Assembly (NCBI RefSeq): GCF_024753205.1
Contig: NZ_JANUGZ010000002.1
Coordinates: 1,054,001 to 1,118,000 of the forward strand
Direction of reading: 5' to 3'
Length of the DNA: 64,000 nt
DNA from: Massilia aurea
Lineage (GTDB): Bacteria > Pseudomonadota > Gammaproteobacteria > Burkholderiales > Burkholderiaceae_D
In this document: piece by piece, positions 29,384 through 40,122 of the stretch
Position numbering within the stretch: position 1 is the first letter of the stretch
Layout of the letters: every line of letters starts with the position of its first letter
Program-made: the position numbers and the translations under genes
The notes under the pieces: model-generated
The model's database searches: none
The model's input: the letters and a program-made list of their open reading frames with translations, nothing else
Told to the model about the DNA's origin: nothing

Positions 29384-29644
29384 CTAGCGCTGGTGCAGCT
29401 TGATGACGCGGTGCTTGCCCGCGCCCTGCGGCGCCGGCGCCGCGGCTTTCGGGGCGCAGCTGCCGCAGCTGCCGCCACCGCAGGCGCCGCCGCTGCTGGT
29501 ATCCAGCCAGCGCGCCAGCGCCGACTGGCGGCCGCCCTTTGTCAGCAGCAGTACCGCGCGTGCGCGCAGCGGTGCCGGCAGGTACTTCGCGCCCAGGTAC
29601 AACGCGGCGACGGTAACGATGACGATGACGGTCAGTTCTTGCAT
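29384..29644 (-). CDS. FeoB-associated small Cys-rich membrane protein
   Basis: 86 residues. One hydrophobic segment at the N-terminus (LTVIVIVTVAALYLGAKYLP, about residues 4-23) is followed by a basic stretch and a Gly/Cys cluster (GGACGGGSCGSCAP, about 52-65), with a basic tail (GKHRVIKLHQR). It starts 2 bp after the feoB stop, so it belongs to the feoAB operon. Short anchored proteins with Cys clusters often occupy the FeoC position downstream of feoB. A role in Fe2+ transport is inferred from context only. Confidence 0.8.
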   Translation of the reverse strand: MQELTVIVIVTVAALYLGAKYLPAPLRARAVLLLTKGGRQSALARWLDTSSGGACGGGSCGSCAPKAAAPAPQGAGKHRVIKLHQR

Positions 29645-29646
29645 GG

Positions 29647-31527
29647 TTATGCTCCGGTGAAGGCCAGCGTGACGCGGTAGACGATGAACGCCGCCACGTA
29701 CGCCAGCGCGAACATGTAGCCGGCCATGATCCAGGCATATTTGCGGCTGCCCGTTTCGCGCGCCACGGTGGCCAGCGTCGGCAGGCAGTGCGGCGCGTAG
29801 ACATACCAGGCCAGCAGCGACAGGCCGGTTGCCAGCGACCACGATTGGGCGATCAGCGGTGCCAGCGTATTGCCGACTTCATCGCCGCCCGACAGCGCGT
29901 ACACGGTGCCCAGCGCGCCGACCGCCACTTCACGCGCGGCCATGCCCGGCACCAGCGCGATGGCGATCTGCCAGTTGAAGCCGATCGGAGCCAGCACGAC
30001 TTCGAGTGCGCGGCCGATCATGCCGGCCACGCTGTAGTAGATCGGCGGATGGGTCGCGCCTTCCGGTGCGCCCGGGAAGCTGGAGAACAGCCAGAGCAGG
30101 ATCATCATGGCCAGGATCAGCGTACCGACGCGCATCAGGAAGATCTTGGCGCGTTCGAGCAGGCCCGAGGCCAGGCCGCGCGGATGCGGCCAGTGGTAGG
30201 CCGGCAGTTCGAGCATCAGCGCGTGCTGCTTGTAGCCATTGCGGCGCTTCATGAACCAGGCCACCGCCATCGCTGACAGAATGCCGGCCAGGTACAGCAC
30301 GAACAGCACGATGCCCTGCAGGTTCATGAAGCCGCCCACGACGCGGTCGGGAATGAACGCGGCGATCAGGAGCGCATACACCGGCAGGCGCGCCGAACAG
30401 GTCATCAATGGCGCGATCATGATCGTCACCAGGCGGTCGCGCGGATTCTGGATCGTGCGCGCAGCCATCACGCCCGGAATGGCGCAGGCAAACGACGACA
30501 ATAGCGGCAGGAACGAGCGGCCCGACAGGCCCACGCTGCCCATGATGCGGTCAAGCAGGAACGCCGCGCGCGGCAGGTAGCCGACGTCCTCTAACAACAG
30601 GATAAAGAAGAACAGGATCAGAATCTGCGGCAGGAACACGAGCACGCTGCCCACGCCGGCGATGATGCCGTCGACGATGAGGCTGTGCAGCATGCCCTCG
30701 CCGATCCACGAGCCGACCATCTCGCCAAAGGCGCCCATGCCCGCCTCGATCATTTCGATCGGTGCATCGCCCCAGCTGAACACGGCCTGGAAAATCACGA
30801 ACATCAACAGCGCCAGGATGATCGGACCGGCGACCGGGTGCAGCACGACGCCGTCGATCTTTTCACTCAGGTTGCCGGTATCCTTGGCCGTCGAGACGGC
30901 AGCGGCCAGGATGCGGCGCACTTCGCGCTGCGTGTCTTCGACCGACACTTCGTCGATCGCCGACAGCGGCTTGGGCGTCACCGGCACGCCGAACGGCATC
31001 GCGTCGAGCTGGGCCAGCAAGGCCTTCTCGCCGCCGGACTGGATCGCAACCGTCTCGACGACCGGCATGCCCAGTTCTTGCGAGAGTTTGGCGGTATCGA
31101 TTTCGATGCCGCGTTTTTTGGCGACGTCGACCATGTTCAGCGCCAGCACCATCGGCAGGCCCAGACGGCGCAGCTCGAGCACCAGGCGCAGGTTCAGGCG
31201 CAGGTTGGTGGCGTTGACGACGCACAGGATGGCGTCGGGCGGGACTTCACCGGCGCGCAGGCCGGCCACCACGTCACGCGTGATGCCTTCGTCGGGCGTC
31301 TGCGCATTCAGGCTGTAGGCGCCCGGCAGGTCGAGCACGCGAAACGCGCGCCCGGCGGGCGACGTGAAGCTGCCCTCCTTGCGTTCGATCGTGACGCCGG
31401 CGTAGTTGGCGACCTTCTGGCGCGCGCCGGTCAGGCGGTTGAAGAGCGCGGTCTTGCCGCAGTTGGGATTGCCCAGCAGTGCGACCAGCGGCGTGCGTGA
31501 CGCGACTTGCGATTCCATGACTCCCAT
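29647..31527 (-). CDS. feoB: Ferrous iron transporter FeoB
   Basis: 626 residues from the ATG at 31527 (a second ATG three codons later at 31518 is also possible). It is the GTP-dependent Fe2+ permease of the inner membrane. The N-terminal G domain has P-loop GNPNCGKTALFNRLTG, DLPGAYSLNAQTPDEGITRD (G3) and LNMVDVAKKRG (G4). About eight or more membrane helices follow, with the Gate repeats (FACAIPGVMAARTIQNPRDR; PGMAAREVAVGALGTVYAL). It is shorter than the E. coli protein (773), as in many beta-proteobacteria. It follows feoA by 4 bp. Confidence 0.96.
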   Translation of the reverse strand: MGVMESQVASRTPLVALLGNPNCGKTALFNRLTGARQKVANYAGVTIERKEGSFTSPAGRAFRVLDLPGAYSLNAQTPDEGITRDVVAGLRAGEVPPDAILCVVNATNLRLNLRLVLELRRLGLPMVLALNMVDVAKKRGIEIDTAKLSQELGMPVVETVAIQSGGEKALLAQLDAMPFGVPVTPKPLSAIDEVSVEDTQREVRRILAAAVSTAKDTGNLSEKIDGVVLHPVAGPIILALLMFVIFQAVFSWGDAPIEMIEAGMGAFGEMVGSWIGEGMLHSLIVDGIIAGVGSVLVFLPQILILFFFILLLEDVGYLPRAAFLLDRIMGSVGLSGRSFLPLLSSFACAIPGVMAARTIQNPRDRLVTIMIAPLMTCSARLPVYALLIAAFIPDRVVGGFMNLQGIVLFVLYLAGILSAMAVAWFMKRRNGYKQHALMLELPAYHWPHPRGLASGLLERAKIFLMRVGTLILAMMILLWLFSSFPGAPEGATHPPIYYSVAGMIGRALEVVLAPIGFNWQIAIALVPGMAAREVAVGALGTVYALSGGDEVGNTLAPLIAQSWSLATGLSLLAWYVYAPHCLPTLATVARETGSRKYAWIMAGYMFALAYVAAFIVYRVTLAFTGA

Positions 31528-31531
31528 GCGA

Positions 31532-31786
31532 CTAGTCCGCCTGGATCGAGACGAGGGCGGCTTCGAAGCGGCGCAGCGCAAAGGTGGATTCACCGACCTT
31601 GACGGCCAGAGGACCGCCCATCACGCGCTTGAGCACGCGAATGCGCTCGCCCGGCACGAAGCCCAGCTCCATCAGGCGGCGCTGGACGTCGATGCCGCCC
31701 TCCTGCGCACCGGACGCAAGATGGACAACGGTGGCGCTCTGGCCCGTCTTGAGCGAGTCGAGGGTTGGCAATGCGGCGTGGGTCAT
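31532..31786 (-). CDS. feoA: Ferrous iron transport protein FeoA
   Basis: 84 residues from MTHAALPTLDSLKTGQSATV. It is a small SH3-like protein that assists FeoB. The core is RRLMELGFVPGERIRVLKRV (about residues 37-56), ending VGESTFALRRFEAALV. The start at 31786 is preferred to an upstream in-frame ATG at 31846, which would add 20 atypical residues. It is first gene of feoA-feoB-small Cys protein. A palindrome of Fur-box type lies 69 bp upstream. Confidence 0.93.
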   Translation of the reverse strand: MTHAALPTLDSLKTGQSATVVHLASGAQEGGIDVQRRLMELGFVPGERIRVLKRVMGGPLAVKVGESTFALRRFEAALVSIQAD

Positions 31787-31854
31787 GGCGGCTTCCGAAA
31801 AATTGTGGCGCGTATGAGACAGCGACTGGAACGATCCCGGTATCATAAACCTAA

Positions 31855-31875
31855 ATAGGAATTATTTCTATTTGC
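31855..31875. promoter_or_regulatory. Fur-box-like palindrome upstream of feoA
   Basis: Near-perfect dyad AAATAGGAAT-T-ATTTCTATTT (one mismatch). Its A+T content stands out from the surrounding GC-rich DNA and it is placed where a Fur site would control the feo operon. It fits the 19-21-bp Fur-box size but is not a close match to the classical consensus. Confidence 0.55.
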
Positions 31876-31971
31876 AGCTTGTCATTGCCAGACGGTCAAG
31901 TCCAAAAAAAGTGCGTTTGAACCGAAAATTTCGCTTGCGTTCACGGTCAAGTTTACAGAAAATAGCAACGC

Positions 31972-31992
31972 AAATGAGAATGATTCGCATTT
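31972..31992 (+). promoter_or_regulatory. Fur box upstream of bfd
   Basis: AATGAGAATGATTCGCATTT contains the overlapping hexamers typical of Fur sites (GAGAATGATTCGCATT). It lies about 45 bp before the bfd start, where it would overlap the promoter. The bfd gene is a common Fur target. Confidence 0.75.
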
Positions 31993-32034
31993 TATAGACT
32001 AAACTGCAATGGTTGTTTCAAAAGGGTTGCTCCA

Positions 32035-32244
32035 ATGATCGTCTGTGTCTGCAATAACATCTCCGACCGTGAAATCCGCCAGGCCGCTGAACTGGGCATC
32101 TCGTCGATCGCCGAACTGCGCAAGGAACTGGGCGTAGGCACCATGTGCGGCACCTGCGTCAGCTATGCACGTGAAGTGCTGCACGAGCACATCGACAGCA
32201 AGACCACCGTCACCGAAGTGCGCCGCCTGCCGCAGGCTGCCTGA
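32035..32244 (+). CDS. bfd: Bacterioferritin-associated ferredoxin Bfd
   Basis: 69 residues. It is a [2Fe-2S] protein that reduces bacterioferritin to release stored iron. The four Cys are MIVCVCNNISDREI (C4, C6) and GTMCGTCVSYARE (C38, C41), the fold of BFD-like domains. It is divergent from feoA across 248 bp containing two Fur-box-like sites, and is followed by a terminator before bfr, so Bfd and Bfr can be regulated oppositely. Confidence 0.95.
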   Translation: MIVCVCNNISDREIRQAAELGISSIAELRKELGVGTMCGTCVSYAREVLHEHIDSKTTVTEVRRLPQAA

Positions 32245-32271
32245 GCCCCTTTCACATACCCGGCACCACGC

Positions 32272-32299
32272 GCCTCGCAATTTGTGCGGGGCTTTTTTT
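32272..32299 (+). terminator. Rho-independent terminator of bfd
   Basis: The stem GCCTCGC / GCGGGGC (one T-G wobble) with a 7-base loop is followed by seven T. Confidence 0.8.
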
Positions 32300-32495
32300 C
32301 GTCGGTGGCAACGGTGTAACCGGGTAGTGAGAACCGTTCGCACAGTGAACTGAGAACGGTTGCTATTACGCGCAAAAATGTCGCATTTCGCGTTATTTAA
32401 TGCGCTTTTTTACCCATTTTCGCGCAATTTCTAGCGTTTTAATGGTTCTCTGTTTGCTATCATGGAGGTCATTCAACACATTACCGAGGGCACCC

Positions 32496-32966
32496 ATGAA
32501 AGGCGATCCAAACGTCATCCGTCTGCTGAACGCACAGCTGACCAACGAGCTGACCGCGATTAACCAGTACTTCCTGCACGCGCGCATGTATCGCCATTGG
32601 GGCCTTGACAAGCTGGCGAAGAAGGAATACGACGAGTCGATCGGCGAGATGAAGCACGCCGACAAGCTGATCGAACGCATCCTGATGCTCGACGCGCTGC
32701 CAAACCTGCAGGCGCTGCATAAGCTGATGATTGGTGAATCGACGCAGGAAACGCTCGAATGCGACCTGAAACTCGAACGTGCCGCGCACGTGACGGTCAA
32801 GGAAGGCATCGGCGCCTGCGAAGCGGCGGCCGATTACGTGTCGCGCGACCTGCTCTTGATGATTCTTGAAGACACCGAAGAGCACATCGAGTGGTTGGAG
32901 ACGCAGCTGGACCTGATCGTCAAGATCGGTATCCAGAACTACCTGCAGACCCAGATCGGCGAGTAA
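32496..32966 (+). CDS. bfr: Bacterioferritin
   Basis: 156 residues. It forms the 24-subunit heme-containing iron-storage shell. [20 protein letters not shown] and [17 protein letters not shown] match the family closely. Ferroxidase ligands are in the ExxH/ExxE helices ([32 protein letters not shown]). The Met of GEMKHAD (residue 52) is the heme ligand. The ATG at 32496 follows a GAGGGCACCC ribosome site; a longer in-frame upstream reading is not homologous. Its 5' region has an inverted repeat AACCGTT-N16-AACGGTT (32332-32361) that could be an operator. Confidence 0.95.
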   Translation: MKGDPNVIRLLNAQLTNELTAINQYFLHARMYRHWGLDKLAKKEYDESIGEMKHADKLIERILMLDALPNLQALHKLMIGESTQETLECDLKLERAAHVTVKEGIGACEAAADYVSRDLLLMILEDTEEHIEWLETQLDLIVKIGIQNYLQTQIGE

Positions 32967-33022
32967 GCTTTGCCGGCCGGACTCCCGCCCGGGAGTCCGG
33001 CACTTCAGGCACTAGCGCACCA

Positions 33023-33945
33023 TCAGCGCCAGCGCGTCATCCACTTGTCGTAGAACCCCATATCCCTTGGCACCGCACCCGGTATCGCGCAGATCGCACC
33101 GGCGAATTCGTTCGCGCGCGCGAGCGTGACGTCCAGCGGCCAGCCGCGCGCCATACCGAGCAGGAAAATGGCCGAGAAGGCGTCGCCCGCCCCCACCGTG
33201 TCGATGACGAACGGCGGCGCCGGCGTGTCGTGGTTCTTGAGCGCGCTGCCATCGCTGCCGAAGTACACCGAACCGCGGTGGCCCAGCGTGACGATCAGCG
33301 CGTCGAGCGCAAACATCGTCAGCAAGGCCTGGCATGACGCGCGCACTTCGTCGGCCGACAGCGCCGGGGAGTCGGGTTGGATCTGGCAGTACCAGCCGAA
33401 CAGCGCCTGCAATTCTTCTTCATTGACCTTGACGATGTTGGCCGCGTCCAGCGAGCGGGACACGCCGCGTTCGTCGTACTGGCCGTCGCGCAGGTTCAGG
33501 TCGAGAAAGCGTGGCGCGCTGCTGGCCGCCAGGACCGCCGTCAGGGCGGCGCGCGACTGCAGGTTGCGCTGGGCCAGCATGCCGAAATAGACCATGGCCG
33601 GCTGCACGCCTGCCAGCGCAGCGCCGGCCGTGGCGGCGTCGATGAAATCGTAGGCCTGGTGCGGCAGGATCGTGAAGCGGTGGCCGCGCGGGCCGCGCTC
33701 GACCAGCACGCGGCCCGTCTCTTCGATCGGATCGACCTGCAACCCGGCGTCGCTCATCGCGAAGCGTTCGAACTCGGCGCGCACTAGCTGGCCGCTGCGG
33801 TCGTCACCGATGCGCGTGATCGCCAGGCATGGCGCCATGAAGGCGGACAGGTGGCGCGCCACATTGAATGGCGCGCCGCCCACGATCTGCTCATTATTGA
33901 AATCGTCGACGAGCGCTTCGCCGAAGATGACTGTCGTGGACAGAT

Positions 33946-33949
<4 letters not shown>
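33023..33949 (-). CDS. PfkB-family carbohydrate kinase (fructokinase-like)
   Basis: 308 residues. It has a ribokinase fold. N-terminal signature: GEALVDDFNNEQIVGGAPFN, followed by VARHLSAFMAP. C-terminal signature: DTVGAGDAFSAIFLLGMARG, with the catalytic Asp (about residues 254-273). The VILVTLGHRG-like strand (ALIVTLGHRGSVYF) is the ATP site. The sugar is unknown; no sugar-transport genes are adjacent. Its ATG overlaps the stop of the upstream GST by four bases. Confidence 0.88.
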
Positions 33950-36097
<2,148 letters not shown>

Positions 36098-36167
36098 TGT
36101 CGCGCGATGCCGCCACACGGCGGCATCGCGCTTGCATTTGCGTTGACGATGCGCCGGCCCCGGCGCG

Positions 36168-38150
36168 TCAGTAATCCCACCTGACCTTCACCCCCACGCG
36201 CCGCTCGAACTCTGCCCAATACGTGGTCGAGCCGAATTCGGCATGTCCGCCATTCAGGTTCTCGCCATACACCGACAAGGCCACGCCCGGCCGCAAGCGC
36301 CAGCCAAAGCGCGCATCGAGCGCCGTCGCTGACGCAATGCGCGACGCCGGCATCTCGCCAGTGCGGCGCAGCGTGACGTTGATCTCGCGCGCATCGTCGA
36401 TGGTGTAGTGCGACCGCAGTTGCAGCGTATGGGACGGGTCGCGCCGCGCCGCGCTCAAGCCCATCACGTCGTTGCCGCCCGGTTTGAGGGCCAGACGCTG
36501 GTGCAGCGCCGTCCAGCCGGCCGACAGGCGCCAGCGCGGCAGTGCCTGCCAACTGCCCCAGGTTTCGATGCCGCTGGCGCTGCCCTTGAGCAGACTGGCA
36601 AATTCGACGTAACTGAAGGTGGGGTCGATCTGCTGCCCCCGCAGGTGGTCGTAATCGTGGTGGTACAGCACGACCGTGTACGACAGCCCCGCCGCCGGCT
36701 GGCCACGGTAGCCCAATTCGAGCACGCGCGCCACTTCGCTGCGCACGTGCGGCCCGCCGCGCAGGATGAACGGTGGCTGGCCGGGCACCCAGGCATCGAC
36801 GTCCAGCCGCGCGGGCGAGCGCACCGTGCGCGCGGCCGATGCCCACAGCGCGTGCTGGGGCGAGAGGCGCCACGACAGGCGCGCGCTCGGCAGCCATTCG
36901 ATGCCGGTGTAATGGTTGTATTCGACGCGGCTGCCCAGCGTCAGGCGCCAGTCGTCGTTCAGCAGGATGTCGTCCTGCACGAACACGCTACCCCAGCGCA
37001 GCAGTTTGCGCGCCGGCAGGAACGCGACCCAGGGGCTGTTGGTGACGCGGTCACGCGTGCTGCGATAGTTGGCGCCCCACATCAGGTCATGGCGGCCTTT
37101 GGTGGCCAGCGTGTGCTGGAACTGCACGTCTGCGGTCGTGAGGCGCTCGGCGAATAGTGGCGGCGCCTCGCGCACGGTGTGATCGAGAAAAGCTTGCAGC
37201 GATACGCTGGCGCCCGCGTCAAGTGTGCGCTGCCAGCGCGCCAGCAGGTTGGCGCCATCCGAGCGCACGCGGCCAAATGTGGATGGGCCGAACGGCGTGG
37301 CCAGTTCACCCGGCGCCGACTGATCGAGGCGCCCGCGGTTGACATTGCCAACGACCGAGAAGGCATCGGCCCCTTGGTCCCAGTCGGCACGCACGCCCAC
37401 CAGCGCGCGCCGGTAGCCGTCGTCGATACGCCCGTCGCCAATGCGCTCGCTGTCGCTGCGCCGCGTGACCTTGCCATACGCACGCCAGGCCATGCCGCCA
37501 TCGCTCGTGCCGCCCTGGCGAAACGCGGCGCCGGCCGTGCCGTCGCTGGCGCCATGCAGCGCCACCATGCCGCCCTGCGTATCGAAGGCCGAACGCGTGC
37601 TGATATTGATGACGCCACTGACGGCGTTCAGGCCCCACATCACGCCACCCGGCCCGCTGACCACCTCGATGCGAGCGATGTCCTCGAGCAGCACGTCCTG
37701 CGCATCCCAGAACACGCCCGCAAACAGCGGCGTATACACCGAGCGGCCATCGATCAGCACCAGGATCTTGTTGGACAGGACGCTTGGCCCGCTGTTCATG
37801 CCGCGCGCGCTGATGGAGTAGGCATAGCCATTGATGCGCGCCACGTGCAGATTGGGCGCAAGACGCAATACCTCGGGCAGCGAATCGGCGCCGGAGCTGC
37901 GGATGTCGTCAGCGGTGATGACGAACACCGCCGCCGATGCGTCCTGCAGGCGCTCGGGCCGCTTCGAGACCGACGTCACCTGGATATTGGCCAGTTCCTC
38001 GATCGACAGGTCGGCCAGATCGGCCAGATCGACAGGATTGGCCTGGCCATGGGCGAGCGCCAGGACAGGCGCGGCGCAAACAAGAGCAACCCAGACAGTA
38101 GCAACACGCGCTCTGGCGGCAAACGGCATGCAGGGTATGAATGCGCTCAT
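36168..38150 (-). CDS. TonB-dependent outer-membrane receptor
   Basis: 660 residues. A signal peptide (MSAFIPCMPFAARARVATVW ... ALAHG) is followed by a short acidic segment (LADLADLSIEELANIQVTSV) typical of this receptor subgroup. The plug domain (about residues 60-170; SAAVFVITADDIRSSGADSL, IEVVSGPGGVMWGLNAVSGV) precedes a 22-strand-like barrel ending RVGVKVRWDY, with a terminal aromatic residue. The ligand is unknown. The CirA/BtuB-like plug does not decide between siderophore, cobalamin or other. No energising or periplasmic-binding genes are beside it. Confidence 0.9.
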   Translation of the reverse strand: MSAFIPCMPFAARARVATVWVALVCAAPVLALAHGQANPVDLADLADLSIEELANIQVTSVSKRPERLQDASAAVFVITADDIRSSGADSLPEVLRLAPNLHVARINGYAYSISARGMNSGPSVLSNKILVLIDGRSVYTPLFAGVFWDAQDVLLEDIARIEVVSGPGGVMWGLNAVSGVINISTRSAFDTQGGMVALHGASDGTAGAAFRQGGTSDGGMAWRAYGKVTRRSDSERIGDGRIDDGYRRALVGVRADWDQGADAFSVVGNVNRGRLDQSAPGELATPFGPSTFGRVRSDGANLLARWQRTLDAGASVSLQAFLDHTVREAPPLFAERLTTADVQFQHTLATKGRHDLMWGANYRSTRDRVTNSPWVAFLPARKLLRWGSVFVQDDILLNDDWRLTLGSRVEYNHYTGIEWLPSARLSWRLSPQHALWASAARTVRSPARLDVDAWVPGQPPFILRGGPHVRSEVARVLELGYRGQPAAGLSYTVVLYHHDYDHLRGQQIDPTFSYVEFASLLKGSASGIETWGSWQALPRWRLSAGWTALHQRLALKPGGNDVMGLSAARRDPSHTLQLRSHYTIDDAREINVTLRRTGEMPASRIASATALDARFGWRLRPGVALSVYGENLNGGHAEFGSTTYWAEFERRVGVKVRWDY

Positions 38151-38298
38151 AACCAGATATTACATTCGGCAGAACGTGGTGGTGTATCTTTTGCAATCCG
38201 GTGTGGCTTGTTGGGCATGTAAAACCGTGTCAACACCACGACGGCCTTTTTTGCTATAGTGAGTTAGTTCTAGCCCGTACTAATTACTTATAAGAAAA

Positions 38299-38846
38299 AT
38301 GCGCCGCTACTCGATTCCAGCAATCGTGCTGCACCGGCTGATGCCATCGCGATCATCGGCACCTTCACCCTTGGCCTCGTCATGACCGACATCCAGGGCA
38401 TCAGCATGGCCAAGCTGCGCTACACGAGCTGGCACAAATGGGCCGGCGTGACGATCCTGGCGCTGGCCGCGCTACGCCTGTTATGGCGCCTGTTCAACAA
38501 GCCACCCGCGTATCCTGCGGGGTTGCCGCGCTGGCAGCATGGCGCTGCCCACGGCCTGCATCTGGCGCTGTACGTGCTGATGTTCGCGGTGCCGCTGTCC
38601 GGGTATTTCTTCAGCCTGGCGGCCGGCTACCCGGTTGTTTATATCAGCAAGTTTCCGCTGCCGGTGCTGATCGGCCCCGACCCGGTACTGCGCGAGACGC
38701 TGCGCGGCCTGCATTACTGGCTCAATATGCTGCTGGCCACCCTGGTGGCGCTGCACGTCCTCGCCGCGCTCAAGCACCTGCTCATCGACCGTGACGGCAT
38801 CATGCAGCGCATGCTCCCCATCCCTACCCCGAAGGAAAAACCATGA
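38299..38846 (+). pseudogene. Cytochrome b561-family gene with a 5' frameshift
   Basis: The expected N-terminus (MRRYSIPAIVLH) is present at 38299, but the frame is broken near 38341-38345. The bases CTGATGCCATCG would restore the family reading (LMAIAIIGTFTLGLVMTD) if one G were added after ATG. The normal HWL heme-ligand motif also reads HRL. The remaining frame from the ATG at 38382 (MTDIQGISMAKLRYTSWHKW) gives 154 residues with three membrane helices and the other His ligands (WHKWAG, HGLHLALY, ALHVLAALKH). Without helix 1 the diheme site should be incomplete. Alternatives are a real decayed gene, a sequencing error, or reinitiation at 38382. Its stop overlaps the YceI start by four bases. 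Confidence 0.82.
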
Positions 38847-39415
38847 ATTCCATCAAGGCCCTGCTGCTGGCGAGCCTGGTTGCCGGCAGCGTCGTTGCCG
38901 TGCAGGCCGCGCCACTCAAGACCGACCTGGCAGCCAGCGGCGTCTCGGCTGTCTTCAAGCAGATGAACGTGCCAGTGGAAGCACCGTTTCGCACGTTCGC
39001 GGCGCAGATCGATTACGACGCCGCCAAGCCGGCGGCGGCCAGCGCCAGCGTCGAGATCACAACGGCCAGCTTCGATATCGGCGACGCCATGTACAACAAG
39101 GAAGTGGCCAAGAAAGAATGGTTCAATTCGGCGCAATTTCCGAAGGCCACGTTCGTCTCCACCAGCATCGCACCGGCCGGCGCCGGCAAGCTGACGGTGT
39201 CGGGCAAGCTGACCCTGAAAGGCAAGAGCGCCAATGTCACGTTCCCGCTGACCGTCAAGGCGGCCGGTGCAAAAACCGTGTTCGAAGGCCAGTTGCCAAT
39301 CAAGCGTCTGGCGTTCAATATCGGCGAAGGCGAGTGGAAAGACACGAGCATGGTCGCCGATGAAGTTGTCATCAAGTTTCGCGTTACCGCAGCACCAGCC
39401 AGTACAGCAAAATAA
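38843..39415 (+). CDS. YceI-family periplasmic protein (copy 1)
   Basis: 190 residues. A signal peptide ending AVQA precedes a lipocalin-like YceI barrel. This family binds polyprenyl/isoprenoid-type lipids in the periplasm. Typical blocks are [37 protein letters not shown] and [18 protein letters not shown]. Translation is coupled to the broken cytochrome b561 (ATGA overlap). YceI genes are often neighbours of cytochrome b561, as in E. coli yceJ-yceI. Confidence 0.92.
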   Translation: MNSIKALLLASLVAGSVVAVQAAPLKTDLAASGVSAVFKQMNVPVEAPFRTFAAQIDYDAAKPAAASASVEITTASFDIGDAMYNKEVAKKEWFNSAQFPKATFVSTSIAPAGAGKLTVSGKLTLKGKSANVTFPLTVKAAGAKTVFEGQLPIKRLAFNIGEGEWKDTSMVADEVVIKFRVTAAPASTAK

Positions 39416-39450
39416 ACTGTCCTACCACCACATCTAGAGGAATCTCACCC

Positions 39451-40020
39451 ATGAACATCAAGCACCTGATCGCAGCCGCCGCTGCCTTTGCCGCCACGTC
39501 GGCCTTCGCCGCGCCAGTCACGTACGACATCGAGCCGAACCACACCTACCCAAGCTTCGAAGCCGACCACATGGGTCTGTCGGTATGGCGCGGCAAGTTC
39601 AACAAGTCGAGCGGCAGCGTCACCATCGACCGCGAAGCCAAGACCGGCTCGTTGGACATCACTGTCGACATCAACAGCATCGATTTCGGCCACGAAAAGA
39701 TGAACGAGCACGCGAAAAAGCCTGACATCTTCGACGCAGCCAAGTACCCGACCGCGACCTTCAAGTCGAAGGCGATCAAGTTCACGGGCGACGTGCCGAC
39801 CTCGGTCGACGGCGAACTGACCCTGCACGGCGTGACCAAGCCACTGACCCTGCAGATCAACAAGTTCAAGTGCATCATGCACCCGATGCTCAAGAAAGAA
39901 GCATGCGGCGCGGACGTGACCGGCACCTTCAAGCGCGACGACTTCGGCATCAGCTTCGGCCTGCCGAACTTCTCGCCGGAAGTGAAGCTGGCAATCCAGG
40001 TTGAAGCAGTCAAAAAGTAA
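39451..40020 (+). CDS. YceI-family periplasmic protein (copy 2)
   Basis: 189 residues. It has a signal peptide ending SAFA. The YceI domain starts with [20 protein letters not shown] and continues [20 protein letters not shown] and [21 protein letters not shown] Cys pair ([14 protein letters not shown]) is typical of this subgroup. TAGAGGAATCTCACCC gives a good ribosome site. It differs clearly from copy 1, so the two are old paralogues rather than a recent duplication. Confidence 0.94.
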   Translation: MNIKHLIAAAAAFAATSAFAAPVTYDIEPNHTYPSFEADHMGLSVWRGKFNKSSGSVTIDREAKTGSLDITVDINSIDFGHEKMNEHAKKPDIFDAAKYPTATFKSKAIKFTGDVPTSVDGELTLHGVTKPLTLQINKFKCIMHPMLKKEACGADVTGTFKRDDFGISFGLPNFSPEVKLAIQVEAVKK

Positions 40021-40035
40021 TCTGGTTCGACCATG

Positions 40036-40074
40036 AAAAATCCCCGCCGGTTCGCACCGGCGGGGATTTTTTTT
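40036..40074. terminator. Strong bidirectional terminator
   Basis: An 11-bp stem (ATCCCCGCCGG / CCGGCGGGGAT) with a 6-base loop has A5 on the left and T8 on the right. It serves the YceI operon and the convergent glycine-rich gene. Confidence 0.92.
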
Positions 40075-40122
40075 GATCAGCGCGCTGACGAATCAGTGCA
40101 GCTCAGTGCAGCTCAGTGCCGA

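Noticed and set aside
32332..32361. Regulator-binding inverted repeat upstream of bfr
   Set aside because: AACCGTT-N16-AACGGTT is a real dyad, but it is short and widely spaced and matches no operator I know; mentioned only with bfr.
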